A stretch of DNA of 64,000 nt from Rhodoluna sp. KAS3 (GTDB taxonomy: Bacteria > Actinomycetota > Actinomycetes > Actinomycetales > Microbacteriaceae), in the NCBI RefSeq assembly GCF_026000575.1, contig NZ_AP026910.1, positions 1,274,022 to 1,338,021 of the forward strand, given 5' to 3'. Position 1 is the stretch's first letter. Each line of letters opens with the position of its first letter. Under the pieces are notes generated by a model that made no database searches, was not told the origin of the DNA, and was given only the letters and a program-made list of their open reading frames with translations. Positions 44,733 to 53,180 of this stretch are shown piece by piece. Made by a program: the position numbers and the translations under genes.

Positions 44733-46121
44733 GTGAGTAATCTTTCAATTCAGCCCCTTTCCCCGCTAGATGGCCGCTACCGCGCTGCCGTTTCTGACCT
44801 AGGTTTTCACCTTTCAGAGGCCGGCCTAAACCGTGCCCGAATTGCGGTGGAGATCGAATGGCTAATCCACCTTGCCAACCGCGACCTACTTGGTACCGGA
44901 ACCAGCATCAGTGATTCTGAGATTGCCCAGCTTCGAGCAATCGTGACCAACTTCTCAGACGCAGACGTTGCAACTCTGGCCGAAACCGAGGCAACTACCA
45001 AGCACGATGTGAAGGCCGTCGAGTACTTCATCCGTGGCAAGTTGTCAGAGCTGGGCCGCAACGACCTGCTTGAACTCACCCACTTTGCCTGCACCTCTGA
45101 GGACATCAACAACCTCAGCTACGCAATCACCGTTCGCGATGCAATCAAGGATGTTTGGTTGCCTCGCGTCGAAAAGCTAACCGCAAAACTTCGCGAGCTT
45201 TCGGCCAAGTACGCCGATGCAGCCATGCTTTCACACACCCACGGTCAGCCGGCAACCCCGTCAACCATGGGCAAGGAAATTGCTGTTTTTGTGCACCGCC
45301 TAGAGCGCCAGATCAAGCGCATCGAAGCCACCGAGTACCTGGGCAAGTTCTCAGGTGCCACCGGAACTTTCTCGGCCCACGTGGTTGCGGCACCAAGCGT
45401 TAACTGGCCGAAGGAATCTGAGGACTTTGTCAGCGGACTTGGCCTAACTTGGAACCCACTGACCACTCAGATAGAGTCTCACGACTGGCAGGCCGAGCTT
45501 TACACCGCGGTTTCACTGTTCAACGGCATCTTGCACAACCTCTGCACCGACATCTGGACCTACATCTCAATGGGTTACTACAAGCAGATTCCAGTCGCCG
45601 GCGCCACCGGTTCATCAACCATGCCGCACAAGATCAACCCAATTCGTTTTGAGAACGCCGAGTCAAACCTTGAGCTTTCAAACGCAATCCTGGGCAGCCT
45701 GGCTTCAACCCTCATCACTTCACGCCTACAGCGTGACCTCACCGACTCATCTTCTCAGCGCAACATTGGTCTAGGCCTTGGCCACTCGCTGTTGGCAATC
45801 GATAACGTGACTCGTGGCTTGAATGAGATCGACCTTTCGCTTCCGGTTCTAGACGCCGACCTAAGCGACAACTGGGAGATCCTCGGCGAGGCAATCCAGA
45901 CTGTGATTCGTGCCGAGGTTGCAGCTGGTCGCTCAACCATCAACGACCCTTATGCCCTGCTAAAAGACCTAACTCGCGGCAAGCGCCTCAGCGGCGAAGA
46001 CATGGTTGCCTTTGTCAACGGCCTAGAGATTGGTCAAGAGGCCAAGGATCGCCTACTAACCCTGCGCCCACACACCTACGTTGGTGTTGCGTCAGAGCTA
46101 GCAAAGCGAATTCAGAAGTAA
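44733..46121 (+). CDS. purB: Adenylosuccinate lyase
   Basis: GTG 44733 (VSNLSIQPLSPLDGRYRAAV) is preferred because a TATAGA -10 lies at 44724-44729, making a leaderless transcript likely; an ATG at 44706 is the alternative. About 462 residues, fumarase/aspartase fold: SHTHGQPATPSTMGKEIAVFVHRL, the flexible signature loop GSSTMPHKINP with the catalytic Ser, and DLTDSSSQRNIGLGLGHSLLA. It acts twice in purine synthesis (SAICAR to AICAR; adenylosuccinate to AMP). A strong terminator follows. Confidence 0.95.
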   Translation: MSNLSIQPLSPLDGRYRAAVSDLGFHLSEAGLNRARIAVEIEWLIHLANRDLLGTGTSISDSEIAQLRAIVTNFSDADVATLAETEATTKHDVKAVEYFIRGKLSELGRNDLLELTHFACTSEDINNLSYAITVRDAIKDVWLPRVEKLTAKLRELSAKYADAAMLSHTHGQPATPSTMGKEIAVFVHRLERQIKRIEATEYLGKFSGATGTFSAHVVAAPSVNWPKESEDFVSGLGLTWNPLTTQIESHDWQAELYTAVSLFNGILHNLCTDIWTYISMGYYKQIPVAGATGSSTMPHKINPIRFENAESNLELSNAILGSLASTLITSRLQRDLTDSSSQRNIGLGLGHSLLAIDNVTRGLNEIDLSLPVLDADLSDNWEILGEAIQTVIRAEVAAGRSTINDPYALLKDLTRGKRLSGEDMVAFVNGLEIGQEAKDRLLTLRPHTYVGVASELAKRIQK

Positions 46122-46155
46122 CTTCTCCTGAGCGCTTTTTGCGCATCGGGTAAAC

Positions 46156-46184
46156 GAAAAGGGCGGCCATTGGCCGCCCTTTTC
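46156..46184. terminator. Bidirectional terminator after purB
   Basis: GAAAAGGGCGGCC (46156-46168) pairs perfectly with GGCCGCCCTTTTC (46172-46184) around an ATT loop, with T-rich ends in both directions. It separates the convergent purB and a small membrane-protein gene. Confidence 0.92.
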
Positions 46185-46202
46185 TGCTGCTTAGGTCAGG
46201 TG

Positions 46203-46436
46203 CTACTTGAGCATTGGCTCGTTAGGGTCACCCGGATTCTCTTTTACGGTCAAAGCCAAAGTTGCAATGGTGACCAAAGAAATAATGAAGGTCAATCCAG
46301 ACCAAATCAAAGTTGTGTTGATGTCGCGAACGCCACCCTGCACAAATAGGCCTACAAATACTGCCGCAACCAGCGATAGCCCAAGGTAGGTGCGCAAGCT
46401 GCGTGCTTCAGATTTTTTCTTAGGGGTTTTTGCCAT
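46203..46436 (-). CDS. Small two-helix membrane protein, unknown
   Basis: A 77-residue protein with a basic N-terminus (MAKTPKKKSEARSLRTYLG), two hydrophobic segments (LSLVAAVFVGLFV and WSGLTFIISLVTIATLALTV) and a polar tail. I recognise no family. The frame is intact and has its own terminator beyond the stop. Function not assigned. Confidence 0.6.
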   Translation of the reverse strand: MAKTPKKKSEARSLRTYLGLSLVAAVFVGLFVQGGVRDINTTLIWSGLTFIISLVTIATLALTVKENPGDPNEPMLK

Positions 46437-46481
46437 GGGTTAAGCCTACGCCTTAGTTATCGGGGGGAATTTGTGATTCTG

Positions 46482-47000
46482 CTACTTAGCAACCGCTGGT
46501 GAGGCCGCCGCTATTCCTAGGTGCACACCGATAATTACCGCGTAAGCGCCAAAGAATCCGACCTGGCTAACCGGGTCGTTGCCAGCAATCATGATGATGG
46601 CCTGAGAAAGGTAGAGTCCCAATCCCAGCGCCATGCTGATCAGGTGGTCGCGTCGAGCGGGGGTTTTGGCCGGGGCCTGCTTGGCAAAAATCGCCTCGAT
46701 TACCGCGCCATAGAAACCCCAGTGCGCCAAAAGCAGCCAGGTACCAAAATAAATCGGGCTGTTTGCTGTCAGAATCGCGAGGATGGCCATCAAGATGGTT
46801 CCGCCGGCAACCACAATGTGCACCGAAGTGCCAGGTTCGCCAAAGTTTCTGACCGCCGTGACCACCGATGCCGCCAGCCAGCCAGCGCAAAGCACGAGCA
46901 GACCAATTATTGCTGTGCTTGAATCGTGCACCTGCGAAAAGGTGATGAAAATGCCTGCTGCAAGAGCAGTAGTTGCCTGGATTGCCTGGTGAATGCGCAT
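46482..47000 (-). CDS. Membrane protein of unknown function
   Basis: A 172-residue protein with about six hydrophobic segments (ATTALAAGIFITF; AIIGLLVLCAGWLAAS; HIVVAGGTILMAILAIL; GTWLLLAHWGFYGAVI; MALGLGLYLSQAIIMIAG; VGFFGAYAVIIGVHLGIAAA) and a short basic loop (PAKTPARRDHL). No motif or family is recognised. It lies just downstream of dnaB on the same strand. Confidence 0.65.
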   Translation of the reverse strand: MRIHQAIQATTALAAGIFITFSQVHDSSTAIIGLLVLCAGWLAASVVTAVRNFGEPGTSVHIVVAGGTILMAILAILTANSPIYFGTWLLLAHWGFYGAVIEAIFAKQAPAKTPARRDHLISMALGLGLYLSQAIIMIAGNDPVSQVGFFGAYAVIIGVHLGIAAASPAVAK

Positions 47001-47045
47001 AAATCTATTGTTTCACGCTGCGTCAGGGCGATTGGCCGGGGCCAA

Positions 47046-48401
47046 CTACTGCTTCATGTTCATAAAGCGCGAGTACTGGCCCTGGAAGGCAACCACAACA
47101 GTGCCGGTAGGTCCATTACGTTGCTTGGCCAGAATCAAATCTGCCTCGCCAGCGCGTGGGTGCTCGCGTTCGCCCAGTGCCTCGCGGTGAAGCAGAATCA
47201 CGACGTCGGCGTCTTGCTCTAGCGAGCCCGATTCACGAAGCTGCGAGATTTCAGGCTTTTTGTCTTTGGTTTGCTCTGAGTTTCGGTTTAGCTGCGAGAT
47301 CGCGATAACCGGAATGTTTAGTTCTTTTGCCAAAAGCTTTAGGGCTCGTGAGAACTCCGATACCTCTTGCTGGCGTGACTCGACCTTTTTACCCGAGGTC
47401 ATCAGCTGAAGGTAGTCGATCACGATCATCTTTAGCGGAACGCGCTGGTTCAAACGCCTAGCTTTGGCGCGAATCTCGACCAGAGTCATGTTTGGGCTGT
47501 CATCGATGTAAAGCGGTGAATCGTTGATCTGACCGCGAACCGCGGCGAGGCGAGTCCAGTCGCTGTCGGCAAATGAGCCCTTGCGCATGTTCTGAAGCGG
47601 AATTTGTGATTCAGCCGACAGCATTCGCATGGCGATTTCTGCGCGACCCATTTCAAGTGAGAAGAAAACAGTTGCGCGCTTGTGCTTGATGGCAGCATTG
47701 CGGGCAAAGTCAAGCGCCAGGGTTGACTTACCAACGGCTGGGCGAGCGGCCAGAATGATCAACTGGCCACCGTGGAGGCCGTGGGTGAGTTCATCAAGCT
47801 CGGTAAATCCGGTTGGCACACCAACCATGTCGCCACCGCGGCTTTGTGCCTGCTCGATTTCGTGAATCGCAGCCTCAATCGAGTCGTTGAGGTCAACGAT
47901 GTCCTCTTTGGCAGCGCCGCGAGTGACCGAATAGACATCAGCCTGGGCTTGGTTCACTAGGTCTTCGACTTCACCCTCGTTGGCATAGCCAAGCTGAGCG
48001 ATTTTTGTACCCACTTCTACCAAGCGGCGCAGGGTGGCCTTTTCGGCAACAATCTGGGCGTAGAAGCCAGCGTTGGCAGCGGTTGGAACAATCGAGGTGA
48101 GGGTGTGTAGATAGTCGGCTCCGCCGGCCTTAACTAAGTTGCCTGATTTGGTTAGCTCATCGGTGACTGTAATCACGTCGGTCGGCTCACCCTTTGAAAA
48201 CAGGGTAAGGATGGCCTCAAAAATAACCTCGTGCTTGGGTGCATAGAAGTCTCCGCCGCGAACTGCTTCTTGAACCTCGGCAACGGCCTCTGGTGAAAGC
48301 AGCATGCCACCCAGGGCACTCTGTTCGGCAAGCATGTCGTTTGGCAGCATTCGCTCGTTTCCGCGGCTTGGATCAACCGGTGGAACAGACAAAAGCGACA
48401 T
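47046..48401 (-). CDS. dnaB: Replicative DNA helicase DnaB
   Basis: A 451-residue RecA-fold hexameric helicase preceded by AGGAGA. The N-terminal DnaB domain (PNDMLAEQSALGGMLLSPEAV) leads to the linker and the C-terminal motor: Walker A AARPAVGKSTLALDFARN, Walker B LKMIVIDYLQLM, arginine/sensor region IAISQLNRNSEQTKDKKPEISQLRESGSLEQDADVV. It unwinds DNA at the fork. No intein is present. Its 5' flank is a long region full of DnaA-box-like sequences, so DnaA may control its expression. Confidence 0.97.
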   Translation of the reverse strand: MSLLSVPPVDPSRGNERMLPNDMLAEQSALGGMLLSPEAVAEVQEAVRGGDFYAPKHEVIFEAILTLFSKGEPTDVITVTDELTKSGNLVKAGGADYLHTLTSIVPTAANAGFYAQIVAEKATLRRLVEVGTKIAQLGYANEGEVEDLVNQAQADVYSVTRGAAKEDIVDLNDSIEAAIHEIEQAQSRGGDMVGVPTGFTELDELTHGLHGGQLIILAARPAVGKSTLALDFARNAAIKHKRATVFFSLEMGRAEIAMRMLSAESQIPLQNMRKGSFADSDWTRLAAVRGQINDSPLYIDDSPNMTLVEIRAKARRLNQRVPLKMIVIDYLQLMTSGKKVESRQQEVSEFSRALKLLAKELNIPVIAISQLNRNSEQTKDKKPEISQLRESGSLEQDADVVILLHREALGEREHPRAGEADLILAKQRNGPTGTVVVAFQGQYSRFMNMKQ

Positions 48402-48604
48402 TAATTTCTCCTATTTTTGGCCCAATACTGACCCAATACCTGTCTAGCATTCACCACTGACACCGATAAGCGAAAACGGCTTGTGTACAGATATGTTGAT
48501 AACTGTGGAGACACGCGGTAATAACTGTGCACAACCTGTGGAAAGTACTGTGGACAATATGTGGAATTTTGGGTGAAATCCAGTAATTTACTGGGATGCA
48601 TCTA

Positions 48605-48613
48605 TGTGGATAA
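48605..48613 (-). promoter_or_regulatory. Perfect DnaA box (left strong site)
   Basis: TGTGGATAA, the complement of the consensus TTATCCACA, matches all nine positions. It lies in the densest part of the cluster upstream of dnaB. Confidence 0.7.
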
Positions 48614-48707
48614 CTTTTCTCAAATAACCCTAAACCATAACCTTAGGGTTTGTCGCGACACGCCGAACCCGCCCCGCGGAGGCCCGTGGAGCAAAGTTAT
48701 CCACCGT

Positions 48708-48716
48708 TTATCCACA
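48708..48716 (+). promoter_or_regulatory. Perfect DnaA box (right strong site)
   Basis: TTATCCACA matches all nine consensus positions and lies 2 nt after TTATCCACC (48697-48705). It points opposite to the box at 48605. Confidence 0.7.
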
Positions 48717-48813
48717 GGTGAGGAACCGTACATTTCTGAAATTTGTCCTGTCAAAACTTATCCAGGACCGCTCATACGTCGATCAGCTTGGGGCACTGGG
48801 TTCAAAAGCAAAA

Positions 48814-48841
48814 AAGTGGGCCGCCCGAAGGCGACCCACTT
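48814..48841 (-). terminator. Terminator after rplI
   Basis: AAGTGGG.CGCC pairs with GGCG.CCCACTT around a CGAA loop; on the minus strand a TTTTTT run follows. It ends the rpsF-ssb-rpsR-rplI operon and isolates the DnaA-box region from it. Confidence 0.88.
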
Positions 48842-48870
48842 GAACTTCTTGAATTACTTCAAGTCGTAAA

Positions 48871-49323
48871 TTACTTCTTGCCTACTACCTGCAGGGTGAT
48901 GGTAGCTACAACGTCGCCGTGAAGACGAACGGTAGCTAGGTGCTCACCTGAGTTGCGGATAGGTGCAACGAATGCAACCTTGCGCTTGTCTAGCTCGCCA
49001 AGGCCAGCAGCTGCAACTGCAGCTACAACGTCAGCGGTCTTTACAGAACCGAACAAACGGCCACCAACGCCAGCCTTAGCGGTAAGGCGTACAGCCTTTG
49101 CCTCTAGAGCAGCCTTTAGAGCCTGTGCGTCTTCAACGGTTGATAGTGCGCGTGCGTCGCGAGCAGCCTTGATTGACTCAATCTGCTTCTCGCCACCCTT
49201 GGTCCATAGAACAGCGAAGCCGCGTGGAAGCAAGTAGTTACGTGCGTAACCGTTCTTTACCTCTACAACGTCACCTGCGCCACCTAGGCCTGAGACCTCA
49301 TTGGTCAGAATTAGCTTTGACAT
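48871..49323 (-). CDS. rplI: Ribosomal protein L9
   Basis: A 150-residue L9: N-terminal globular part [39 protein letters not shown], the long connecting helix, and C-terminal domain ([22 protein letters not shown]). It binds 23S rRNA and protects reading-frame maintenance. It is last in the rpsF-ssb-rpsR-rplI operon, the standard arrangement. Confidence 0.97.
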   Translation of the reverse strand: MSKLILTNEVSGLGGAGDVVEVKNGYARNYLLPRGFAVLWTKGGEKQIESIKAARDARALSTVEDAQALKAALEAKAVRLTAKAGVGGRLFGSVKTADVVAAVAAAGLGELDKRKVAFVAPIRNSGEHLATVRLHGDVVATITLQVVGKK

Positions 49324-49334
49324 TCGATTTCTCC

Positions 49335-49598
49335 TTAGCGGCCAGCGCCTGCGTATGGCATTAGAGCCATTTCGCGAGCGTTCTTTACGGCACGGGCGAT
49401 GAGGCGCTGTTCCTGAACAGAAACACCGGTGATACGACGAGCGCGGATCTTGCCGCGGTCTGATACGAACTTGCGTAGGGTTGCAACGTCCTTGTAGTCA
49501 ATAACGCCGACCTTGATTGCCTTTGCTGGCACATCCTTCAAGTTCTTTGCATTGCGCTTTGGCTTCTTACTGTTGCGAGGATCGCTCTTTGCAGCCAT
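49335..49598 (-). CDS. rpsR: Ribosomal protein S18, zinc-free type
   Basis: An 87-residue S18 with core [49 protein letters not shown] and a basic N-terminus. No cysteines, so it is the zinc-independent form. It pairs with S6 on the small-subunit platform. It lies between ssb and rplI. Confidence 0.97.
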   Translation of the reverse strand: MAAKSDPRNSKKPKRNAKNLKDVPAKAIKVGVIDYKDVATLRKFVSDRGKIRARRITGVSVQEQRLIARAVKNAREMALMPYAGAGR

Positions 49599-49630
49599 GA
49601 TTTCTCCTAAATTTTGTCTTTAAAGTCTGA

Positions 49631-50143
49631 TTAGAACGGGGTGTCGTCGCCGGTAGCAGCGGTACCTGGGTTTGCCCATGCGTCATCGACAGGCTTTGAA
49701 GCCTTTGATGCAGCAGGTGCAGCGCCCCAAGGGTCACTTGCAACTGCAGCGGCTCCTGCACCAGCGCCAGCTTCGCGAGCACGACGAGTGACTGACGCGG
49801 TTGCAGTGCGCAACGACGGACCAATCTCTTCGATCTCAAGCTCTAGTGAAGCGCGAGCCTCACCCTGTGCTGTCTGGTAGGCAGATGCTGGCTTTAGTCG
49901 CCCAGTAACCACAACGCGGGTTCCCTTGGTGAGTGACTGAGCGATGTTCTCAGCTACTTCACGCCAGGCGGTGCAGCGAACCCATACGGTCTCGCCGTCG
50001 TCCCACGCGCTGGTTTGACGATTGTAGGTACGTGGAGTTGAACCCACGTTTAGTGAAACAACTGCGATACCGCCCTGGGTGTAGCGAAGTTCAGGGTCGT
50101 TACCTAGGTTTCCAACAATCGTTACGTTGACTTCCCCGGCCAT
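49631..50143 (-). CDS. ssb: Single-stranded DNA-binding protein
   Basis: A 170-residue protein: OB fold (MAGEVNVTIVGNLGNDPELRYTQGGIAVVSLNVGSTPRT, VWVRCTAWREVAENIAQSLTKGTRVVVTGRL), a flexible Gly/Ala-rich linker and the acidic tip DDTPF that recruits partner proteins. It coats single-stranded DNA in replication and repair. It is embedded in the ribosomal operon between rpsF and rpsR, as in most bacteria. Confidence 0.97.
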   Translation of the reverse strand: MAGEVNVTIVGNLGNDPELRYTQGGIAVVSLNVGSTPRTYNRQTSAWDDGETVWVRCTAWREVAENIAQSLTKGTRVVVTGRLKPASAYQTAQGEARASLELEIEEIGPSLRTATASVTRRAREAGAGAGAAAVASDPWGAAPAASKASKPVDDAWANPGTAATGDDTPF

Positions 50144-50149
50144 GTGACT

Positions 50150-50551
50150 TTACTCGGCCTTCTTGGTTGATGACTTTGCAGCTGGTGCCTTCTTAGCAGG
50201 CGCCTCTGCAGCAGCTTCTTCAGCTGAAACCTCAGGAACCTCTACAGGCTTGATGTTTACAACTGCCTCGTCTGCACGTAGCACCTTGGTGCGAAGAACA
50301 GCCTCAGAAAGCTTTAGCTGACGGTCAAGCTCAACTACTGCTGCTGATGAACAGGTCATGTTCACAACTGCGTAGAAGCCTTCGGTCTTCTTAGCGATTT
50401 CATAAGCCAAACGGCGGCGACCCCAAAGGTCAACGTTGTCTACAGTGCCTGAAGCATTGCGGATTACGTTGAGGAACTTGTCTAGGGATGGAGCAACAGT
50501 GCGTTCTTCGATCGATGGATCGAGAATTACCATGAGCTCATACTTATGCAT
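50150..50551 (-). CDS. rpsF: Ribosomal protein S6
   Basis: A 133-residue S6 ([27 protein letters not shown]) with AAGGAGG before the ATG. The core of about 95 residues ends near VEVPEVSA, followed by an Ala/Lys-rich tail ([23 protein letters not shown]), common in high-GC bacteria. It binds S18 and is first gene of the operon. A hairpin just upstream may serve autoregulation. Confidence 0.97.
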   Translation of the reverse strand: MHKYELMVILDPSIEERTVAPSLDKFLNVIRNASGTVDNVDLWGRRRLAYEIAKKTEGFYAVVNMTCSSAAVVELDRQLKLSEAVLRTKVLRADEAVVNIKPVEVPEVSAEEAAAEAPAKKAPAAKSSTKKAE

Positions 50552-50580
50552 AACTAACCCACCTCCTTTGGACTAGAGCG

Positions 50581-50599
50581 GTCACGGACTTTCCGTGAC
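50581..50599 (-). promoter_or_regulatory. Perfect 8-bp hairpin in the rpsF leader
   Basis: GTCACGGA-CTT-TCCGTGAC forms an 8-bp stem with a 3-nt loop, 30 nt upstream of rpsF. On the minus strand a CCG triplet follows the stem. S6:S18 binding motifs are known in this leader in many bacteria, so the hairpin could be part of one; the match is only structural. It could also be a promoter-proximal operator. Confidence 0.4.
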
Positions 50600-50663
50600 A
50601 GGAGGGTCTTGCATAGCTGTTGTCAAGAACATGGGACTGAGCCCAATAGACAACCTCTCTAGC

Positions 50664-52082
50664 CTACCGGCTGTGCCACCACGCAAGCAAGCGTTTTTCT
50701 GCTTCTTCTGGGCCAATCGGGCCCTCTTCGAGACGCAGCTCCATCAAGAATTTATAAGCCTCGCCAACTTCGCGGCCTGGGCGGAGGTCCAGAATCGCCA
50801 TAATCTGTTCACCCGAAAGGTCTGGGCGCAGCGAATTCAGCTCTTCCTGCTCCTGAATGACCGCGATTCGGTGCTCCAAATCATCGTAGGCATGGGCCAA
50901 CCGGTCGGCCTTGCGCTTGTTTCTGGTGGTCACATCGGCTCGAGTCAGGGCGTGCAGGCGCAGCAGTTGATCGTCAGCGTCGCGCACGTAACGCCGAATT
51001 GCCGAGTCGGTCCAGGCTTGGTCGCTGTAGCCAAAGAACCGTAGGTGCAATTCAATTAGCCGAGAAACCGCCTTGATCGAGTCATTATCAAACCGCAGTG
51101 CCTTCATGCGCTTGGCAGCAAGCTTGGCCCCGACAACATCGTGGTGATAGAACGAAACCGCGCCACCCGGCTCAAGGCGTTTGGTGGCCGGCTTGCCGCA
51201 GTCATGCATCAGGGCGGCAAAGCGCAGGATGAAGTCGCCCTCGAGGTTGTAATCCTTTTCGTAGTCAATCGCCTGCTCCACCACGGTGAGGGTGTGCTCG
51301 TAGACATCCTTGTGATGGTGGTGTTCATCAGATTCAAGCTTTAGGGCGGGCAATTCTGGCAAGACCAGGGCCGCCAAACCGCTGTCAACTAGGGCGGTCA
51401 GTCCGGCGCGAGGGTTGTCTCCAAGCATCAATTTGGTTAGTTCAACCTGAACCCGCTCGGCCGAAATAATTTCAATCCGCTCGGCCATTGCCGTCATGGC
51501 TTCAAAGGTTGCCGGCTCGATTTCAAACCCCAACTGCGATGCAAAGCGGGCACCGCGCATCATGCGAAGCGGGTCATCGCTGAATGAATCTTCAGGCTTG
51601 CCAGGGGTGCGGAGGACGCCGTCAATCAGATCTTGGAGCCCCTTGAATGGGTCAACAAACACCTTGTCTGGCAGTCGCAGTGCCATTGAGTTAACGGTGA
51701 AATCTCGGCGAAAAAGGTCGTCTTCAAGGCTTTTGCCAAACACAACCTCCGGCTTACGGCTATCGACGTCGTATTTATCAGCGCGGTAGGTGGTGATTTC
51801 TACGGTGTCGTCACCCATTCGGGCACCGATGGTTCCAAAAGCGCGCCCAATGTCCCAAAAGGCATCAACGTGTGGCTTGAGAATCGCGATGGTTTCATCG
51901 GGGGTGGCCGAAGTAGTGAAATCTAGGTCTGGAGCCTTGCGGCCAAGAAAGGCATCGCGCACCGGGCCGCCCACCAGCGAGATTTCATGGCCGGCATCGG
52001 TGAAAATTCGACCGAGTGTGACAAATAGGGGACTATCGGTAGTCCGTTCAAGATTTGCCAAAGCTTCAGCCACAGAGCGCAT
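50664..52082 (-). CDS. cca: CCA tRNA nucleotidyltransferase
   Basis: A 472-residue class II nucleotidyltransferase. The head has VGGPVRDAFLGRKAPDLDFTTSA with the catalytic Asp pair, the neck DDPLRMMRGARFASQLGFEIEP, and an HD-domain tail (RFAALMHDCGKPATKR with the metal His-Asp), ending GPEEAEKRLLAW. It adds or repairs the CCA 3' end of tRNAs without a template. Conserved linkage with the nudix-MurJ-Trx block that follows is typical for Actinobacteria. Confidence 0.93.
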   Translation of the reverse strand: MRSVAEALANLERTTDSPLFVTLGRIFTDAGHEISLVGGPVRDAFLGRKAPDLDFTTSATPDETIAILKPHVDAFWDIGRAFGTIGARMGDDTVEITTYRADKYDVDSRKPEVVFGKSLEDDLFRRDFTVNSMALRLPDKVFVDPFKGLQDLIDGVLRTPGKPEDSFSDDPLRMMRGARFASQLGFEIEPATFEAMTAMAERIEIISAERVQVELTKLMLGDNPRAGLTALVDSGLAALVLPELPALKLESDEHHHHKDVYEHTLTVVEQAIDYEKDYNLEGDFILRFAALMHDCGKPATKRLEPGGAVSFYHHDVVGAKLAAKRMKALRFDNDSIKAVSRLIELHLRFFGYSDQAWTDSAIRRYVRDADDQLLRLHALTRADVTTRNKRKADRLAHAYDDLEHRIAVIQEQEELNSLRPDLSGEQIMAILDLRPGREVGEAYKFLMELRLEEGPIGPEEAEKRLLAWWHSR

Positions 52083-52140
52083 GCCTTCAATCGTGCCACA
52101 GCCTGCCCATTTAGCTTGGCCAAAGGTTTAGAGTTGCTTT

Positions 52141-52620
52141 ATGAATCAACAGAGCGCCGGTCCAAATCGTGGTCGCCGCTTAACGCGAGTTGAAGAAACC
52201 TCTTCGGGTGGTTTTGTTTTGGCTGCAGACGGTTCATTGCAGGTAGCCCTGATTGGGCGCCTAAATCGCGGTGGGCGCATTGATTGGTGCGTGCCAAAGG
52301 GCCACCCTGAGGGCCAAGAATCCCTCGAAGAAGCAGCGGTTCGTGAGATTGCCGAAGAAACCGGCCTCGAAGTCGAAATCATTGAGGCTTTGGGCTCAAT
52401 TCGCTACGAATTTGCCGCCGGTCACAAGTTGATCTCCAAGACTGTGCACCACTTTTTGATGCGCCAGATTGGTGGCGAGCTGACCGTTGAGAATGACCCT
52501 CAGCACGAGGCCGTAGATGTCAAATGGTTCGCCGTAGACGGATTACAAAAGACTTTGTCCCACGAAAACGAGCGCAGAATTGCGCGTGGGGTTGAAGAGT
52601 GGATTGAGAGAAACCTCTAG
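52141..52620 (+). CDS. NUDIX hydrolase
   Basis: A 159-residue NUDIX protein. The signature GHPEGQESLEEAAVREIAEETGLEV holds the metal-binding Glu cluster (REIAEE). The preceding CVPKG matches the family lead-in. Such enzymes hydrolyse nucleoside diphosphate derivatives; the substrate is unknown. It is divergent from cca and its stop (TAG) shares a base with the GTG start of the next gene. Confidence 0.9.
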   Translation: MNQQSAGPNRGRRLTRVEETSSGGFVLAADGSLQVALIGRLNRGGRIDWCVPKGHPEGQESLEEAAVREIAEETGLEVEIIEALGSIRYEFAAGHKLISKTVHHFLMRQIGGELTVENDPQHEAVDVKWFAVDGLQKTLSHENERRIARGVEEWIERNL

Positions 52621-53180
52621 TGCGGCGGTTTTTGGCGCTGGCATTGGCCGCGGTTTTAGCTATTGGTTCAATTTCGGCATCATCGGCGTCGGTTCCGACC
52701 ATTTCTCTCGCCAAATCTGACGTTCGTGAAGTCGAGGTAGATGGCGTTTATGTAGTTCGCGGTTCAGACATCAACCTGGTTTCACGTGAATCCAAGGTTC
52801 CGATTCGAATCCAAAACGACTTCGATGAAGACGTGCGCGTTCACGTTCACGCTCAACCAAACAACAGCCGCCTGATTGTTCCGGAAGTTGTTGAAATCGT
52901 GGTTCCGGCCCAAACCGAAGTTACCGCCCAGGTACCGGTCAAGGCCATTGCCAACGGGGGCGTGGGCCTTCAGGTTTGGCTAACCACGTTTTCTGGCATC
53001 CAACTTGGTCGTTCAGTGGTCATAACAATGGAAATCAACGCCGATGTTGAGTCATTTCTATTGATTGGCCTAGGCACCCTGGTGGTTTTGCTCGGAACAG
53101 TGGGTGTGATTCGCACCAAACGTAAAAACCGCCTGCGCCACGAGGCCGAGGCCGCCGAGACGTTAGAGGTTCAAGCTTGA
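52620..53180 (+). CDS. Short DUF6049-like exported protein with C-terminal membrane anchor
   Basis: GTG start overlapping the nudix stop (TAGTG). A 186-residue protein with a signal peptide (MRRFLALALAAVLAIGSISASSASV), a beta-rich segment (VPIRIQNDFDEDVRVHVHAQPNNSRLIV, then EIVVPAQTEVTAQVPVKAIANG), a membrane helix (ESFLLIGLGTLVVLLGTVGV) and a basic tail. In related actinobacteria a much longer DUF6049 protein occupies this slot next to murJ, and only its end part resembles this one, so this looks like a reduced version. Function unknown; envelope role likely from context. Confidence 0.6.
   Translation: MRRFLALALAAVLAIGSISASSASVPTISLAKSDVREVEVDGVYVVRGSDINLVSRESKVPIRIQNDFDEDVRVHVHAQPNNSRLIVPEVVEIVVPAQTEVTAQVPVKAIANGGVGLQVWLTTFSGIQLGRSVVITMEINADVESFLLIGLGTLVVLLGTVGVIRTKRKNRLRHEAEAAETLEVQA

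Larger units (their letters stand above)
48402..48813. other. Non-coding region upstream of dnaB with a DnaA-box cluster
   Basis: I see no credible gene here. Perfect DnaA boxes (TTATCCACA or complement) lie at 48605-48613 and 48708-48716. One-mismatch boxes are at 48494-48502, 48549-48557 and 48697-48705. Weaker ones start at 48504, 48527, 48537, 48560 and 48758. They fill about 270 nt with AT-rich gaps. The left group points one way and the right group the other. Such density is typical of an origin or DnaA-titration site. Confidence 0.7.

Noticed and set aside
44245..44736. A 163-codon plus-strand frame upstream of purB
   Set aside because: It overlaps the hydrolase and the WXG-like frame and looks like shadow sequence.
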